Notes: generated from the sequence alone by a model not told the origin. DNA of 64,000 nucleotides from Lachnospiraceae bacterium (GCA_016294075.1 JAEDCQ010000009.1:1-64000), one strand, 5' to 3'; counted from the first letter of the stretch, positions 41,326-51,657 are shown. Translations and numbers: made by a program.

Positions 41326-42279
41326 TTATTTTTCCTCCAGCAGATACCCAAATATATGCATTCCCAGCTTCAACACATCATGCCGGAGCAGATTATTTTT
41401 TACAGTCACATAATCATCACAGATTACCCTGTCCACTAATGATTCCGTCTCTTCTTTATCTAATACAACGGGATCTTTCTGTTCCAGGGATTCGTATCTT
41501 TTTGCCATGTCATCATCAATTTTTCCATTATTGGCAATAACTACATCTATCTTGCGTTTGCCAAGATACTGATTTAACAATCTGAGATGGTCGGATACCT
41601 TGAAATCTTCCGTTTCCCCGGGCTGTGTTACCATATTGCAGACATACATAATCTTACCGTTACTTCTATCGATTGCATCCAATATTTCATCACAAATCAG
41701 ATTCGGAATAATGCTCGTAAAAAGACTTCCCATACTGAGCAAAATCAAATCTGCCTCTTCTAATGCCTTTACCGCCTCTTTCGTAGGCACCGGCTTTTCT
41801 TTATAAAAAACACGTTTAATCCCACTATTTGTCTGTGTGATATGGTGTTCCCCTTCCACGATGCTTCCGTCTGACATCTCACCCATTAAAATAACATTGT
41901 CCTCCGTCAGCGGCACTACTTTCCCTTTTAGATTAAACACCTTACTTAAGGCTTCAATTCCATCCGACAAATTCCCTGTAATTTCAGAAGATGCTGTGAG
42001 CAGCAGATTCCCTACTGTATGTCCATCTAAATCACTTGTTGTATGAAATCGGTAATTAAATAATTCCATTACTAAAGGCTCTGTTTCTGATAACGCAACC
42101 AAAACTCTTCGTATATCCCCAACTGCAGGAATACTAAACTCTTCTCTTAACACGCCTGTACTGCTGCCGTCATCACACACTGATACAATAGCTGTTATAT
42201 CAAGAGGAAATTCCTTTAATCCGCGAAGTAATGTAGAAGAACCTGTTCCTCCGCCTAATACTACAACTTTTCTTTTCAT
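41326..42279 (-). CDS. yvcK: YvcK/CofD-like gluconeogenesis factor (UDP-GlcNAc-binding)
   Basis: YvcK binds UDP-GlcNAc and is needed for growth on gluconeogenic carbon sources and for correct peptidoglycan precursor allocation in Bacillus. The 317-aa Rossmann-like protein starts KVVVLGGGTGSSTLLRGLKE and contains SVCDDGSSTGVLREEF, PAVGDIRRVLVALSE and MVTQPGETEDFKVSDHL. In many Firmicutes it lies in a rapZ-yvcK-whiA cluster; here rapZ and whiA are not adjacent, so the locus has been rearranged. Confidence 0.93.
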   Translation of the reverse strand: MKRKVVVLGGGTGSSTLLRGLKEFPLDITAIVSVCDDGSSTGVLREEFSIPAVGDIRRVLVALSETEPLVMELFNYRFHTTSDLDGHTVGNLLLTASSEITGNLSDGIEALSKVFNLKGKVVPLTEDNVILMGEMSDGSIVEGEHHITQTNSGIKRVFYKEKPVPTKEAVKALEEADLILLSMGSLFTSIIPNLICDEILDAIDRSNGKIMYVCNMVTQPGETEDFKVSDHLRLLNQYLGKRKIDVVIANNGKIDDDMAKRYESLEQKDPVVLDKEETESLVDRVICDDYVTVKNNLLRHDVLKLGMHIFGYLLEEK

Positions 42280-42356
42280 AATCGGTTACATTCTCCTTAC
42301 CCGCACTTCAGTTATCCATACAATAAACATTTCGTAATCCCTAATCTGAAGGTTTT

Positions 42357-43337
42357 TTACAGCATATGTGCTCTTAATTCTTCTCCTGAAAGCGGACTCA
42401 TATATGCAGGTGCAATATCAAAAATGGTCTTACATCCTGCCATACCTTCCTTCTTCATGCGGTATGCCGCTCTTGCACAGGCAATAATTACCGATGCTGT
42501 GAATTCCGGATTGGAATCCAGCTTCAGACTATATTCTATAATATGACTGTTCTCTTCATTCCAGCCTGTTTTTCCGCTTCGGATTACAAAGCCACCATGC
42601 GGAATTCCCTTATGGTCTCTTTGTAATTCTTCTTCTGTAATGAAGTGAACGGTTGTATCGTAATCTGCAAAATAGTTCGGCATGGACTTAATTTCCTGCT
42701 CGATTTTTGCTTTATCTGCACCTTCCTTTGCTACCACAAAACATTCACGAATATGCTTCTCACGTGTAGTTAAGTCAGGATTTTCGCCGTTTCTTACTTT
42801 TTCAAGTGCTGATTCTACCGGAATTGTATACTGTTTTCCGTCTGCAACACCTTCTACACGGCGGATTGCATCGGAATGTCCCTGACTTACACCTTTCCCC
42901 CAGAAGGTATAATCCCTGCCCTGCGGTAAAATACAGTTTGCATACAAACGGTTAAGTGAAAACATTCCCGGATCCCATCCGCAGGAAATTACGGCAATAT
43001 TACCGTTTTCCTTTGCTGCTGCATCTACATTTGCAAAATGCTCGGGAATTCTTGCATGTGTATCAAAGCTGTCTACTACGTTAAAATATTTTGCATATTC
43101 CGGCGTTTGTACGGGAAGGTCTGTTGCACTTCCTCCGCAAAGAATCAGAACATCAATCTGATCTTTCATTTTTAAAGCATCCTCTGCGGGATAAACCTTA
43201 ACGCCTTCCGTCAAGATTTTTACGGTTTCCGGATTTCTTCTGCTGAATACAGCAGCAAGCTCCATATCCGGATTCTGTTTGATAGCACATTCGATACCTT
43301 TTCCTAAGTTACCGTAGCCCATAATACCTATTTTCAT
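42357..43337 (-). CDS. ddh: meso-Diaminopimelate dehydrogenase
   Basis: This NADPH enzyme makes meso-2,6-diaminopimelate directly from tetrahydrodipicolinate, a one-step route to the cell-wall and lysine precursor. The 326-aa protein begins KIGIMGYGNLGKGIECAI (Rossmann fold) and contains LCGGSATDLP, VDSFDTHARIPEHF, ISCGWDPGMFSLNRL and FWGKGVSQGHSDAIRRVEGV. These are all hallmarks of Ddh. It lies 3 nt downstream of the CPA2 antiporter gene. Its presence implies meso-DAP peptidoglycan made at least partly by the dehydrogenase route. Confidence 0.95.
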   Translation of the reverse strand: MKIGIMGYGNLGKGIECAIKQNPDMELAAVFSRRNPETVKILTEGVKVYPAEDALKMKDQIDVLILCGGSATDLPVQTPEYAKYFNVVDSFDTHARIPEHFANVDAAAKENGNIAVISCGWDPGMFSLNRLYANCILPQGRDYTFWGKGVSQGHSDAIRRVEGVADGKQYTIPVESALEKVRNGENPDLTTREKHIRECFVVAKEGADKAKIEQEIKSMPNYFADYDTTVHFITEEELQRDHKGIPHGGFVIRSGKTGWNEENSHIIEYSLKLDSNPEFTASVIIACARAAYRMKKEGMAGCKTIFDIAPAYMSPLSGEELRAHML

Positions 43338-43340
43338 TTA

Positions 43341-44567
43341 TTACTCCTCCTTTTCATTCTTATATAAGAATGTTTCATGATCGCGTTTTGCTTCTCCCAT
43401 ATCTTCTTTTGCGTATAATAATTTCAATATAATCGGGGTAGAAACAGAAGATACAATAATTAATAAAATTACAGATGTAAAATACACCGGTGAAAGCATT
43501 CCGACTGCAAGACCTTTCTGTGATACAATCAATGCGACCTCTCCTCTTGTCATCATACCAACACCTATTTTTAATGAATCCATTGTATTAAACCGACACA
43601 GACGTGCCATAATTCCGCAGCCGATAATCTTCGCAAGCAAAGCAACTGCTACAAACCCCAAAGAAAAGAGAAAAATTTCTCCGTTTAAATTATCAATATT
43701 AGTTTTTAAACCAATACTTGCAAAAAATATAGGTCCGAAAAGCATATAAGAATTGATATCCATTTTTTCGGCTATGTAATTCGAATCACGTATAGAGCAC
43801 AAAATGATACCGGCTACATATGCTCCCGTAATATCCGCAATACCGAAATACGATTCCGCAATATAAGAAAGAGCAAGACAATAAGCAAGACCGGCAATCG
43901 GAATTCTTCTTGTATGCGGATAACGGTTATCTACCCATTTAAATATTTTGTATGAGATATATCCTACTACAATTGCAAATACAAAAAATAATACTGTGTT
44001 GAAAATTACTTTTGTCGGATTTGAATCTGGATTTTTAAAACCTATTACAAATGTTAATACAATAATACCAATAACATCATCTATAATAGCGGCACTTAAA
44101 ATCGTTGTACCAACCTTTCCTTTTAATTTACCAAGCTCTCTAAGCGACTGTACCGTAATACTGACCGATGTTGCTGTCATAATAACACCGATAAATACCG
44201 CAGAATAAAATTTATCGGAGCCCCATGGTGCGGCACCGTAAAATCCCATATATAACAAAGTTCCGCCTATTAACGGAATAAAAACACCTGCACAGGCAAT
44301 CGCAAATGCAATCGGACCTGTCTTCAACAATTCTTTTAAATCCGTTTCAAGTCCTGCTGAAAACATCAGAAGAATAACACCGATTTCTGCCATCTGAACC
44401 AGAAAATCACTTTGCTGGACGAGACCGAGTACACAGGGACCAATAATTAATCCGGCAATAATTTCTCCCACAACCTGCGGAGCCTTACATTTACGTGCAA
44501 GGATACCCATAAACTTAGCAGCGATTACAATAATCGCCAAATCCTTTAGTATTTCATATGACTGCAT
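43341..44567 (-). CDS. Cation:proton antiporter, CPA2 family
   Basis: This is a 408-aa membrane protein with about twelve helices and an inverted-repeat Na+/H+ exchanger fold. Recognisable segments are ARKCKAPQVVGEIIAGLIIGPCVLG near the N-terminus, and SAAIIDDVIGIIVLTFV, where the ion-binding DD motif is typical of CPA2 electrogenic exchangers. LKIGVGMMTRGEVALIVSQKG is also visible. There is no C-terminal TrkA/RCK domain; the tail is a short charged segment. It would exchange Na+ or K+ for H+. It is probably co-transcribed with ddh. Confidence 0.9.
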   Translation of the reverse strand: MQSYEILKDLAIIVIAAKFMGILARKCKAPQVVGEIIAGLIIGPCVLGLVQQSDFLVQMAEIGVILLMFSAGLETDLKELLKTGPIAFAIACAGVFIPLIGGTLLYMGFYGAAPWGSDKFYSAVFIGVIMTATSVSITVQSLRELGKLKGKVGTTILSAAIIDDVIGIIVLTFVIGFKNPDSNPTKVIFNTVLFFVFAIVVGYISYKIFKWVDNRYPHTRRIPIAGLAYCLALSYIAESYFGIADITGAYVAGIILCSIRDSNYIAEKMDINSYMLFGPIFFASIGLKTNIDNLNGEIFLFSLGFVAVALLAKIIGCGIMARLCRFNTMDSLKIGVGMMTRGEVALIVSQKGLAVGMLSPVYFTSVILLIIVSSVSTPIILKLLYAKEDMGEAKRDHETFLYKNEKEE

Positions 44568-44594
44568 TTTTCCACCTCATAAAATATTACAATT

Positions 44595-46010
44595 TTAACA
44601 TATGATTCCGTTTAATTCCTGATACAGATTTTTTGCAAAGCTATCCGTCATACCGCATACATAATCCGTAACAAGAAGAAGACGGAGATATAATTTTTCT
44701 TCTTCCGTACTATTTTTTGAAAAATGATGATAAATACGCTTATAATCCTCTGATATTAAAGCAATTAATCTTTGGTTAATATCCGAAAGCTTTTCTTCTG
44801 TATCGTAATATAATACTGCATTTACAAATTTGTCCAATAAAAAATCAATTATTGTCTTTGCTGCAATCTCCAGTTTATAAATCGGTTTAGAAGTAAAAGC
44901 ATATTGATAAGCAATATCACCCAGAGCATCCATAATCTTCTTAACGTTTGTTCCATAAAATAAATCATGCTTGTAAGTACCGCTCATAATCTCTTCATAA
45001 TGGTTTACAAAGCTGTCAGATGCAGCAAATAACATATTTCCCTGGATACTCACAATCCAATTTTGAACTGCATAAATATCCGGTTGCTCATAGTGGTTTT
45101 TTATTGCCTTTTCGTATTTATGCTCGAGAATACGAATCATATTCTTGTAATCCTCATTTTCCTCATCTGCCATAATACGCTTTTTTAATTCATCTATCAA
45201 TATATTATAAGAAATGCATCCTTTTTTTAATGCATCCTCAATATCTGCTGTTTTATAAGCAATATCATCTGCCGCTTCCAAAAGAAAACTCAAAGGATGT
45301 CTTTTTCCGTTTGTAGTAAGGGAAGTCTGGATATTTTGAAAAATATCCCGCTCCGCATAGAAATATCCCATTTTCTTTGTACGGATATCGCCGCTTTTTT
45401 TATTTATTTCCAATGAAGAAACCGGATATTTTATAATCGTACCCAACAAAGCTTTTGTGAGATTCATTCCGTTTTCATCTACCAGAAAATGAAGCTTGGA
45501 AACAACTCTGAGTGCCTGTGTATTTCCTTCAAAATTACAAAAATCCTTCTGCATCTGCTCAGATAAAATTTCACTCAAAGGTTTCTCATGGTATATAACC
45601 TTATCAAGATGTTCCTTAAACCAATCCTGAATAATTGTCTCACCAAAATGCCCAAAAGGAGGATTTCCGATATCATGCAGTAATCCCGCACATTGCAAAA
45701 TCGCACAGATATCTTCTTTTTTCTGAATATTAAAGGAATTATCTTTTTTCTCCCTGAGTATTTTTTCTCCCACATTTTGTCCTAACGATTTTGCAAAAGA
45801 AGAAACTTCCAGGGAATGAGTTAATCTTGTTCTGATAAAATCACTTTTGTCTAAAGGAAATACCTGTGTTTTATCCTGCAGCCTTCTAAAAGATGCACTT
45901 CCTATAATTCTGTGATAATCTTTTTCAAATTCCGTCCTCAAATCTCTTGAAGTTGTACTTTTCTGATAGCTTCTTATTCTTTCTCCTGATAATAAATCAT
46001 TCCAATTCAT
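44595..46010 (-). CDS. dgt: dGTP triphosphohydrolase-like HD protein
   Basis: HD-superfamily enzyme that hydrolyses dNTPs to nucleoside and triphosphate. The 471-aa protein shows the N-terminal substrate region RTEFEKDYHRIIGSASFRRLQDKTQVFP and the metal motifs THSLEVSSFAKSLG (His), LLHDIGNPPFGHFGE (HD) and LEAADDIAYKTADIEDALKKG (Asp). The ATG at 46010 has GAGGAAC 6 nt upstream and is preferred over two earlier ATGs. It lies downstream of gyrA, beyond a strong terminator (46064-46098), and must use its own or read-through transcription. Confidence 0.9.
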   Translation of the reverse strand: MNWNDLLSGERIRSYQKSTTSRDLRTEFEKDYHRIIGSASFRRLQDKTQVFPLDKSDFIRTRLTHSLEVSSFAKSLGQNVGEKILREKKDNSFNIQKKEDICAILQCAGLLHDIGNPPFGHFGETIIQDWFKEHLDKVIYHEKPLSEILSEQMQKDFCNFEGNTQALRVVSKLHFLVDENGMNLTKALLGTIIKYPVSSLEINKKSGDIRTKKMGYFYAERDIFQNIQTSLTTNGKRHPLSFLLEAADDIAYKTADIEDALKKGCISYNILIDELKKRIMADEENEDYKNMIRILEHKYEKAIKNHYEQPDIYAVQNWIVSIQGNMLFAASDSFVNHYEEIMSGTYKHDLFYGTNVKKIMDALGDIAYQYAFTSKPIYKLEIAAKTIIDFLLDKFVNAVLYYDTEEKLSDINQRLIALISEDYKRIYHHFSKNSTEEEKLYLRLLLVTDYVCGMTDSFAKNLYQELNGIIC

Positions 46011-46059
46011 AAAAATGTTCCTCATCAAATTTAAACACTAAAAGCGTATCGTCTTATCG

Positions 46060-46100
46060 AACCAAAATGCCCTTTAGAAGTATTCTAAAGGGCATTTTTA
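46060..46100 (-). terminator. Intrinsic terminator after gyrA
   Basis: AAAATGCCCTTTAGAA (46064-46079) pairs perfectly over 16 bp with 46083-46098 around a 3-nt loop, with T runs at the base. It begins 3 nt after the gyrA stop, and ends the dnaN-to-gyrA transcript. Confidence 0.85.
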
Positions 46101-48611
46101 TTATTCTTCTGAATCACTTGAATCGCCCGGATTCAATTCTTCTTCGTTTAATTCCTGTTCTCCATCCGATACTTTTTCTCTTACTTTAGCAATCTTGGCA
46201 ACTTTTACATTATCATCCAGATTAATCATTTTTACTCCCGAAGTAATTCTGCCTAAAGTAGAAATATCATCCATGCGGAGCTGAATAATAATACCTTCGG
46301 TGGTAATCATCATAATCTCATGTTCATCTGTTACAGCCTTAACACCTACTACATACCCTGTCTTATCCGTAACCTTATAACATTTTACACCTTTACCGCC
46401 TCGACGCTGTATTTTAAATTCATTCAGATATGTGCGTTTTCCCAATCCGTTTTCAGATACAATCAATAATGAATCACCCTGATGGTCTAATTGCATTCCG
46501 ACAATTTCATCGCCATCATCAATGCTCATTCCGATTACACCCATTGTTGCTCTTCCGGTAGCTCTGACATCTGTTTCCTTAAAACGAATACACATACCGT
46601 ATTTCGTAACAAGGAAAATATCTGTTTCACTATCAGTACTTTTTACTTCTATTAATTCATCATCATCTCTTAAACTGATTGCAGCAAGACCGTTTTTGCG
46701 GATATTGCTGTATTCCATTATAGAAGTCTTCTTCACAATACCTTTTCTGGTAACCATAAAGAGATTTTTACGTTCTTCATAATTCTCAATAGGAATTAAA
46801 GCGGATATCTTCTCACCCGGATTTAACTGCAAAAGATTTACGATGGCTGTTCCTCTTGCCGTTCTTCCTGCTTCCGGAATTTCATAAGCCTTCATACGGT
46901 AAACACGTCCCATATTTGTGAAGAACATCAGATAATTATGAGTTGAAGTCATTAAAAGGTCTTCAATATAATCATCTTCTATCGTCTGCATGCCCTTAAT
47001 TCCTTTACCTCCCCGGTTCTGGGAGCGGAAATTATCAACTGTCATACGTTTAATATATCCCAGGCTTGTCATTGCGATTACGGTATTTTCTTTCGGAATC
47101 ATATCCTCCATGCTGATATCGTATTCATCAAACCCTATTTTACTTCTTCTGTCATCACCGAATTTATCCGATATTTCCATAATTTCCGTACGGATAACGC
47201 CGAGCAACAACTTTTCATCAGCCAGAATTGCTTTTAATTCTGCAATTTTTGCAACTAATTCCTTATGTTCATTTTCAATTTTTTCTCTTTCCAGACCGGT
47301 CAGGGCACGAAGTCTCATGTCAGCAATTGCCTGTGCCTGCACATCCGTAAGACCAAAACGCTCCATTAAACGTTCTTTTGCAATCTGCGTATTTTTGGAG
47401 CTTCTCATAATCTGAATTACTTCATCAATATGATCTAATGCAATTAATAATCCCTGTAAAATATGGTCTCTTTCTTCTGCTTTATTTAAATCGTATTTTG
47501 TTCTTCTGGTAACAACATCCTCCTGATGCTTCAGATAATACTTTAACATATCAAGAAGATTCATTATTTTTGGCTCATTATTTACTAAAGCCAGCATTAT
47601 CATACCGTAACTGTCCTGAAGCTGTGTATGTTTAAAAAGCTTATTTAATACAATATTTGCATTTATATCCCTGCGCAGCTCCACAACCACACGCATACCT
47701 TCTCTGGAAGATTCATCTCTTAAATCTGTTATTCCGTCAATCTTTTTTTCTTTATGAAGCTCAGCAATTTTTTCAATTAATTTTGCTTTATTAACCATAT
47801 AAGGAAGCTCAGTTATAATAATCTGTGACTTTCCGTTAGGAAGGGTATCAATATTCGTAACACCTCTAACAATAATTTTACCACGACCTGTACGATAAGC
47901 TTCTTCCGCTCCCTTTGTACCTAATATTACTGCTCCTGTAGGAAAATCAGGTGCTTTAATAAGAGGAATGATTTCATCAATATCCGTATCTCTGTCTTCC
48001 TCAACACGATTATCAATAATTTTAACGACAGCACTAATAACCTCACGTAAATTGTGAGGCGGAATATTTGTTGCCATACCTACTGCAATACCTGTGGTAC
48101 CGTTTACCAAAAGATTGGGATAACGGCTTGGTAATACAACCGGTTCTTTTTCTGTTTCATCAAAGTTTGGTACAAAATCAACTGTATCTTTATTAATATC
48201 TGCAAGCATTTCCATGGAAATCTTAGATAATCTTGCTTCCGTATATCGCATTGCAGCAGCACCGTCACCATCAACAGAACCAAAATTACCATGTCCGTCT
48301 ACGAGAGGATAACGGAAAGACCAATCCTGTGCCATATTTACTAAAGCACCATAAATGGAGCTGTCACCGTGAGGATGATATTTACCCATTGTATCACCGA
48401 CAATACGCGCACATTTACGATGCGGTTTATCCGGTCCGTTATTTAATTCAATCATGGAATAAAGTACACGTCTTTGAACCGGTTTTAAACCATCTCTTAC
48501 ATCAGGAAGTGCACGGGATGCAATAACACTCATTGCATAATCGATATAAGAGGTTTCCATAGTTTTTTTAAGGTCAACGTGTTTTACTTTATCAAAAATC
48601 TGGTCATCCAT
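46101..48611 (-). CDS. gyrA: DNA gyrase subunit A
   Basis: The DNA-cleaving subunit of gyrase, 836 aa. The catalytic Tyr is Y123 in MRYTEARLSK; the QRDR reads HPHGDSSIYGALVNMAQ (79-95). The C-terminal beta-pinwheel has six repeats with the GyrA-box-like IKRMTVDNFRSQNRGGKGIKGM and QRRGGKGVKCYKV. The tail is acidic (GEQELNEEELNPGDSSDSEE). Ser 84 is the E. coli S83 equivalent, while the position equivalent to Asp 87 is Gly 88, so the acidic contact for quinolones is absent. It lies 10 nt after gyrB and ends the origin-proximal operon. Confidence 0.97.
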   Translation of the reverse strand: MDDQIFDKVKHVDLKKTMETSYIDYAMSVIASRALPDVRDGLKPVQRRVLYSMIELNNGPDKPHRKCARIVGDTMGKYHPHGDSSIYGALVNMAQDWSFRYPLVDGHGNFGSVDGDGAAAMRYTEARLSKISMEMLADINKDTVDFVPNFDETEKEPVVLPSRYPNLLVNGTTGIAVGMATNIPPHNLREVISAVVKIIDNRVEEDRDTDIDEIIPLIKAPDFPTGAVILGTKGAEEAYRTGRGKIIVRGVTNIDTLPNGKSQIIITELPYMVNKAKLIEKIAELHKEKKIDGITDLRDESSREGMRVVVELRRDINANIVLNKLFKHTQLQDSYGMIMLALVNNEPKIMNLLDMLKYYLKHQEDVVTRRTKYDLNKAEERDHILQGLLIALDHIDEVIQIMRSSKNTQIAKERLMERFGLTDVQAQAIADMRLRALTGLEREKIENEHKELVAKIAELKAILADEKLLLGVIRTEIMEISDKFGDDRRSKIGFDEYDISMEDMIPKENTVIAMTSLGYIKRMTVDNFRSQNRGGKGIKGMQTIEDDYIEDLLMTSTHNYLMFFTNMGRVYRMKAYEIPEAGRTARGTAIVNLLQLNPGEKISALIPIENYEERKNLFMVTRKGIVKKTSIMEYSNIRKNGLAAISLRDDDELIEVKSTDSETDIFLVTKYGMCIRFKETDVRATGRATMGVIGMSIDDGDEIVGMQLDHQGDSLLIVSENGLGKRTYLNEFKIQRRGGKGVKCYKVTDKTGYVVGVKAVTDEHEIMMITTEGIIIQLRMDDISTLGRITSGVKMINLDDNVKVAKIAKVREKVSDGEQELNEEELNPGDSSDSEE

Positions 48612-48621
48612 TTTTAGTCTC

Positions 48622-50556
48622 CTAAATATCTAAGTTCTTAACAAACTTTGCATTTGCTTCAATAAACTCTCTTCTTGGCTCAACCTTATCACCCATAAGA
48701 GTAGTAAATGTCAAATCTAACTCTGATTCAGAATCTTCATCCATTATAACACGAAGAAGCACACGTTTTTCAGGATCCATAGTAGTATCCCAAAGCTGTT
48801 CCGCATCCATTTCTCCTAACCCTTTATAACGTTGAATTTTATTATTCTGGTCTCTTCCTACTTCTTCAAGAATATTGGCAAGCTCTTCATCACTGTATGC
48901 ATACCATACCTTTTTATTTTTTTCTAATTTATAAAGAGGAGGCTGTGCCAGATAAACATACCCCTGTTTAATAAGCTCAGGCATAAACCGATATAAAAAT
49001 GTCAAAAGAAGTGTTGCTATATGAGCACCATCCACATCAGCATCCGTCATAATAATAATTTTGTGATACCTTAATTTGCTGATATCAAAGTCATCATAAA
49101 TACCGGTACCGAATGCCGTAATCATAGCTTTAATTTCAGCATTTCCCAAAATACGGTCAAGTCTTGCTTTTTCAACATTTAATATTTTACCACGAAGCGG
49201 TAAAATAGCCTGAGTTGCACGACTTCTTGCAGTTTTTGCACTTCCACCCGCAGAATCTCCCTCTACAATATAAATTTCACAATTTTCCGGATTTTTATCG
49301 GAACAATCTGCTAATTTACCCGGAAGAGCCATTCCTTCCAAAGCTGTTTTTCTTCTTGTTAAATCTCTTGCTTTTCTGGCAGCATCTCTTGCACGCTGTG
49401 CTAAAATAGATTTTTCACAAATCGTTTTTGCTACGGAAGGATTCTGCTCAAGGAAATAAGTAAGCTGCTCACTTACAATAGAATCTACAGCTCCTCTTGC
49501 TTCAGAATTACCTAATTTTTGTTTTGTCTGTCCTTCAAACTGAGGCTCACCTATTTTAACACTTACAATTGCTGTTAATCCTTCCCTTATATCTTCGCCA
49601 CTTAAATTCTGATCACTATCTTTTAAAATTTTATTTGTTCTCGCATAATCATTAAAGGTTTTTGTAAGTGCATTTCTAAAACCTACTAAATGCGTACCAC
49701 CCTCCGGCGTTGTAATATTATTAACAAAGCTGTATACATTTTCCGTATATGAATCATTATGCTGCATTGCGACTTCAACATAAACATCATTTTTATTTCC
49801 TTCAAAATACATAATATTATCATACAAAGCAGTTTTAGAATGATTCAGATATTCAACAAATTCCTTAATACCACCTTCATAATGAAACTCTTTTATAAGA
49901 GGCTTATTATTTCCCTCTTCATCTTTTACACGATTATCTTTTAATATAATTTTAAGACCTTTTGTTAAAAAAGCCATTTCTCTTAATCTGTTCTTTAAAG
50001 TATCAAATTCAAAAACAGTTTCTTCAAAAATAGTATCATCCGGTAAAAAATCAACTCTTGTTCCTGTTAATGAAGGATCACATTCACCCACAACTTTAAG
50101 AGGATAACAAACGTGTCCTCTTTCATAACGTTGCTTATGTATTTTTCCATCCTGAAAAATCTGAACCTCAAGCCAATTTGAAAGTGCATTTACAACGGAA
50201 GCACCGACACCATGAAGACCACCGGATACCTTATATCCTCCACCACCGAATTTACCACCGGCATGAAGAATTGTAAAAACAACTTCAACAGCAGGTTTAC
50301 CTGCTTTATGATTGATACCTATCGGAATTCCACGTCCGTTATCAATTACAGTAATGGAATTATCTTCATTAATTGTAACTTCAATTATGTTACAAAATCC
50401 GGCAAGTGCTTCATCTACCGAATTATCCACAATTTCATAAACAAGATGATGAAGACCTCTTAATGAAGTACTTCCAATATACATACCCGGTCTTTTTCTA
50501 ACTGCTTCCAGACCTTCCAAAATCTGTATTTGGTCCGCTCCGTATTCAGCGCTCAT
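48622..50556 (-). CDS. gyrB: DNA gyrase subunit B
   Basis: The ATPase subunit, 644 aa. The GHKL ATP site includes IVDNSVDEALAG, VIDNGRGIPIGI and SGGLHGVGASVVNALS. The TOPRIM domain shows VEGDSAGGSAKTARSR, IMTDADVDGAHI and the RYKGLGEMDAEQLWDTTMDP segment. The start ATG directly follows the recF stop (TAA-ATG), and its GGAGG ribosome site lies in the last recF codons, so the two are translationally coupled. Length is standard for a Firmicute GyrB. Confidence 0.97.
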   Translation of the reverse strand: MSAEYGADQIQILEGLEAVRKRPGMYIGSTSLRGLHHLVYEIVDNSVDEALAGFCNIIEVTINEDNSITVIDNGRGIPIGINHKAGKPAVEVVFTILHAGGKFGGGGYKVSGGLHGVGASVVNALSNWLEVQIFQDGKIHKQRYERGHVCYPLKVVGECDPSLTGTRVDFLPDDTIFEETVFEFDTLKNRLREMAFLTKGLKIILKDNRVKDEEGNNKPLIKEFHYEGGIKEFVEYLNHSKTALYDNIMYFEGNKNDVYVEVAMQHNDSYTENVYSFVNNITTPEGGTHLVGFRNALTKTFNDYARTNKILKDSDQNLSGEDIREGLTAIVSVKIGEPQFEGQTKQKLGNSEARGAVDSIVSEQLTYFLEQNPSVAKTICEKSILAQRARDAARKARDLTRRKTALEGMALPGKLADCSDKNPENCEIYIVEGDSAGGSAKTARSRATQAILPLRGKILNVEKARLDRILGNAEIKAMITAFGTGIYDDFDISKLRYHKIIIMTDADVDGAHIATLLLTFLYRFMPELIKQGYVYLAQPPLYKLEKNKKVWYAYSDEELANILEEVGRDQNNKIQRYKGLGEMDAEQLWDTTMDPEKRVLLRVIMDEDSESELDLTFTTLMGDKVEPRREFIEANAKFVKNLDI

Positions 50557-51657
50557 TTATTTTTCCTCCACAATTCCGTTTGTTACCTTAAATACTTTAT
50601 TGATTTCAAAACGATGATTAACAAATTCATCCAGACCGGTACAGGTAATAATTGTTTGAATATCACCAATACTGTTTAATAAATAATTTTGTCTGTTACT
50701 GTCAAGCTCTGATAAAACGTCATCCAATAAAAGGACAGGAGTATCCTTTGTTACTTTTCTTACAAGTTCAATTTCTGAAAGTTTTAAAGATAAAGCAGCA
50801 GTCCTCTGTTGACCTTGTGAGCCATATTTTCTTATATCTATCTCTTTTTCTTTATCCTTTCTTTTTACCATAAAAGAAATATCATCCCGATGAGGGCCTA
50901 CTGTGGTCTGTTTTAATTTAATATCCTTTTCCTGACTTTTATTTAATTCTTCTTCGTAAATATCTATTAATGTATCAGGTTCATATTCAATTCTTAAAAA
51001 TTCTTTTCCACCTGATAAATTACTGTGTATATCATTAATAATACTGTTTATCTGTTCTATAAACTGAATTCTTCTTTCAATAATTTTACTTCCGAAAGAA
51101 ACCAATTGGGAATCCCAAATAGATAATGTATCCTTCAAAGAAGGGTTATAATACAAATCCTTTAATAATTTATTTCTCTGATTTACTATTTTATTGTAAT
51201 TATTTAGATTATATAGATAAAAATTATCAAGCTGGCACAATTCCATATCTATAAATCTTCTTCTTTCTGCCGGACCATTTTTTATAATACTTAAATCCTC
51301 CGGTGAAAAAAATACAACATTTAATAAACCAAGTAATTCCGCTGCTTTTTTAATTTTTACACCATCAATTGCAATACCTTTTGTTTTATTTTTTCTAAGA
51401 TGCATATCTACTCTGGTTTCAATTTCATCTTTTTCAAGGTATGTTCTAATATGTGCCTCTTCTTTATCAAAATTTATTATATCTTTATCTTTACTGCTTT
51501 TATGAGATTTCGTTGTAGCCGAAACATAAATAGCTTCTAATATATTAGTCTTTCCCTGTGCGTTATCTCCGTAAAGAATATTAACTCCTTTATCGAAATG
51601 AACAGATAAAGACTCATAATTACGAAAATCAGAAAGCTCTAATGACTTAATGATCAT
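50557..51657 (-). CDS. recF: DNA replication and repair protein RecF
   Basis: RecF is an SMC-like ATPase that binds gapped DNA and helps load RecA through RecOR. The 366-aa protein has Walker A YGDNAQGKTNILEA (29-42) and the signature region KYGSQGQQRTAALSLKLSEIEL. Walker B is VLLLDDVLSELDSNRQ. The position between yaaA and gyrB is the conserved Firmicute order. The stop abuts gyrB. It begins 12 nt after yaaA with an AAGGATAA ribosome site. Confidence 0.96.
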   Translation of the reverse strand: MIIKSLELSDFRNYESLSVHFDKGVNILYGDNAQGKTNILEAIYVSATTKSHKSSKDKDIINFDKEEAHIRTYLEKDEIETRVDMHLRKNKTKGIAIDGVKIKKAAELLGLLNVVFFSPEDLSIIKNGPAERRRFIDMELCQLDNFYLYNLNNYNKIVNQRNKLLKDLYYNPSLKDTLSIWDSQLVSFGSKIIERRIQFIEQINSIINDIHSNLSGGKEFLRIEYEPDTLIDIYEEELNKSQEKDIKLKQTTVGPHRDDISFMVKRKDKEKEIDIRKYGSQGQQRTAALSLKLSEIELVRKVTKDTPVLLLDDVLSELDSNRQNYLLNSIGDIQTIITCTGLDEFVNHRFEINKVFKVTNGIVEEK

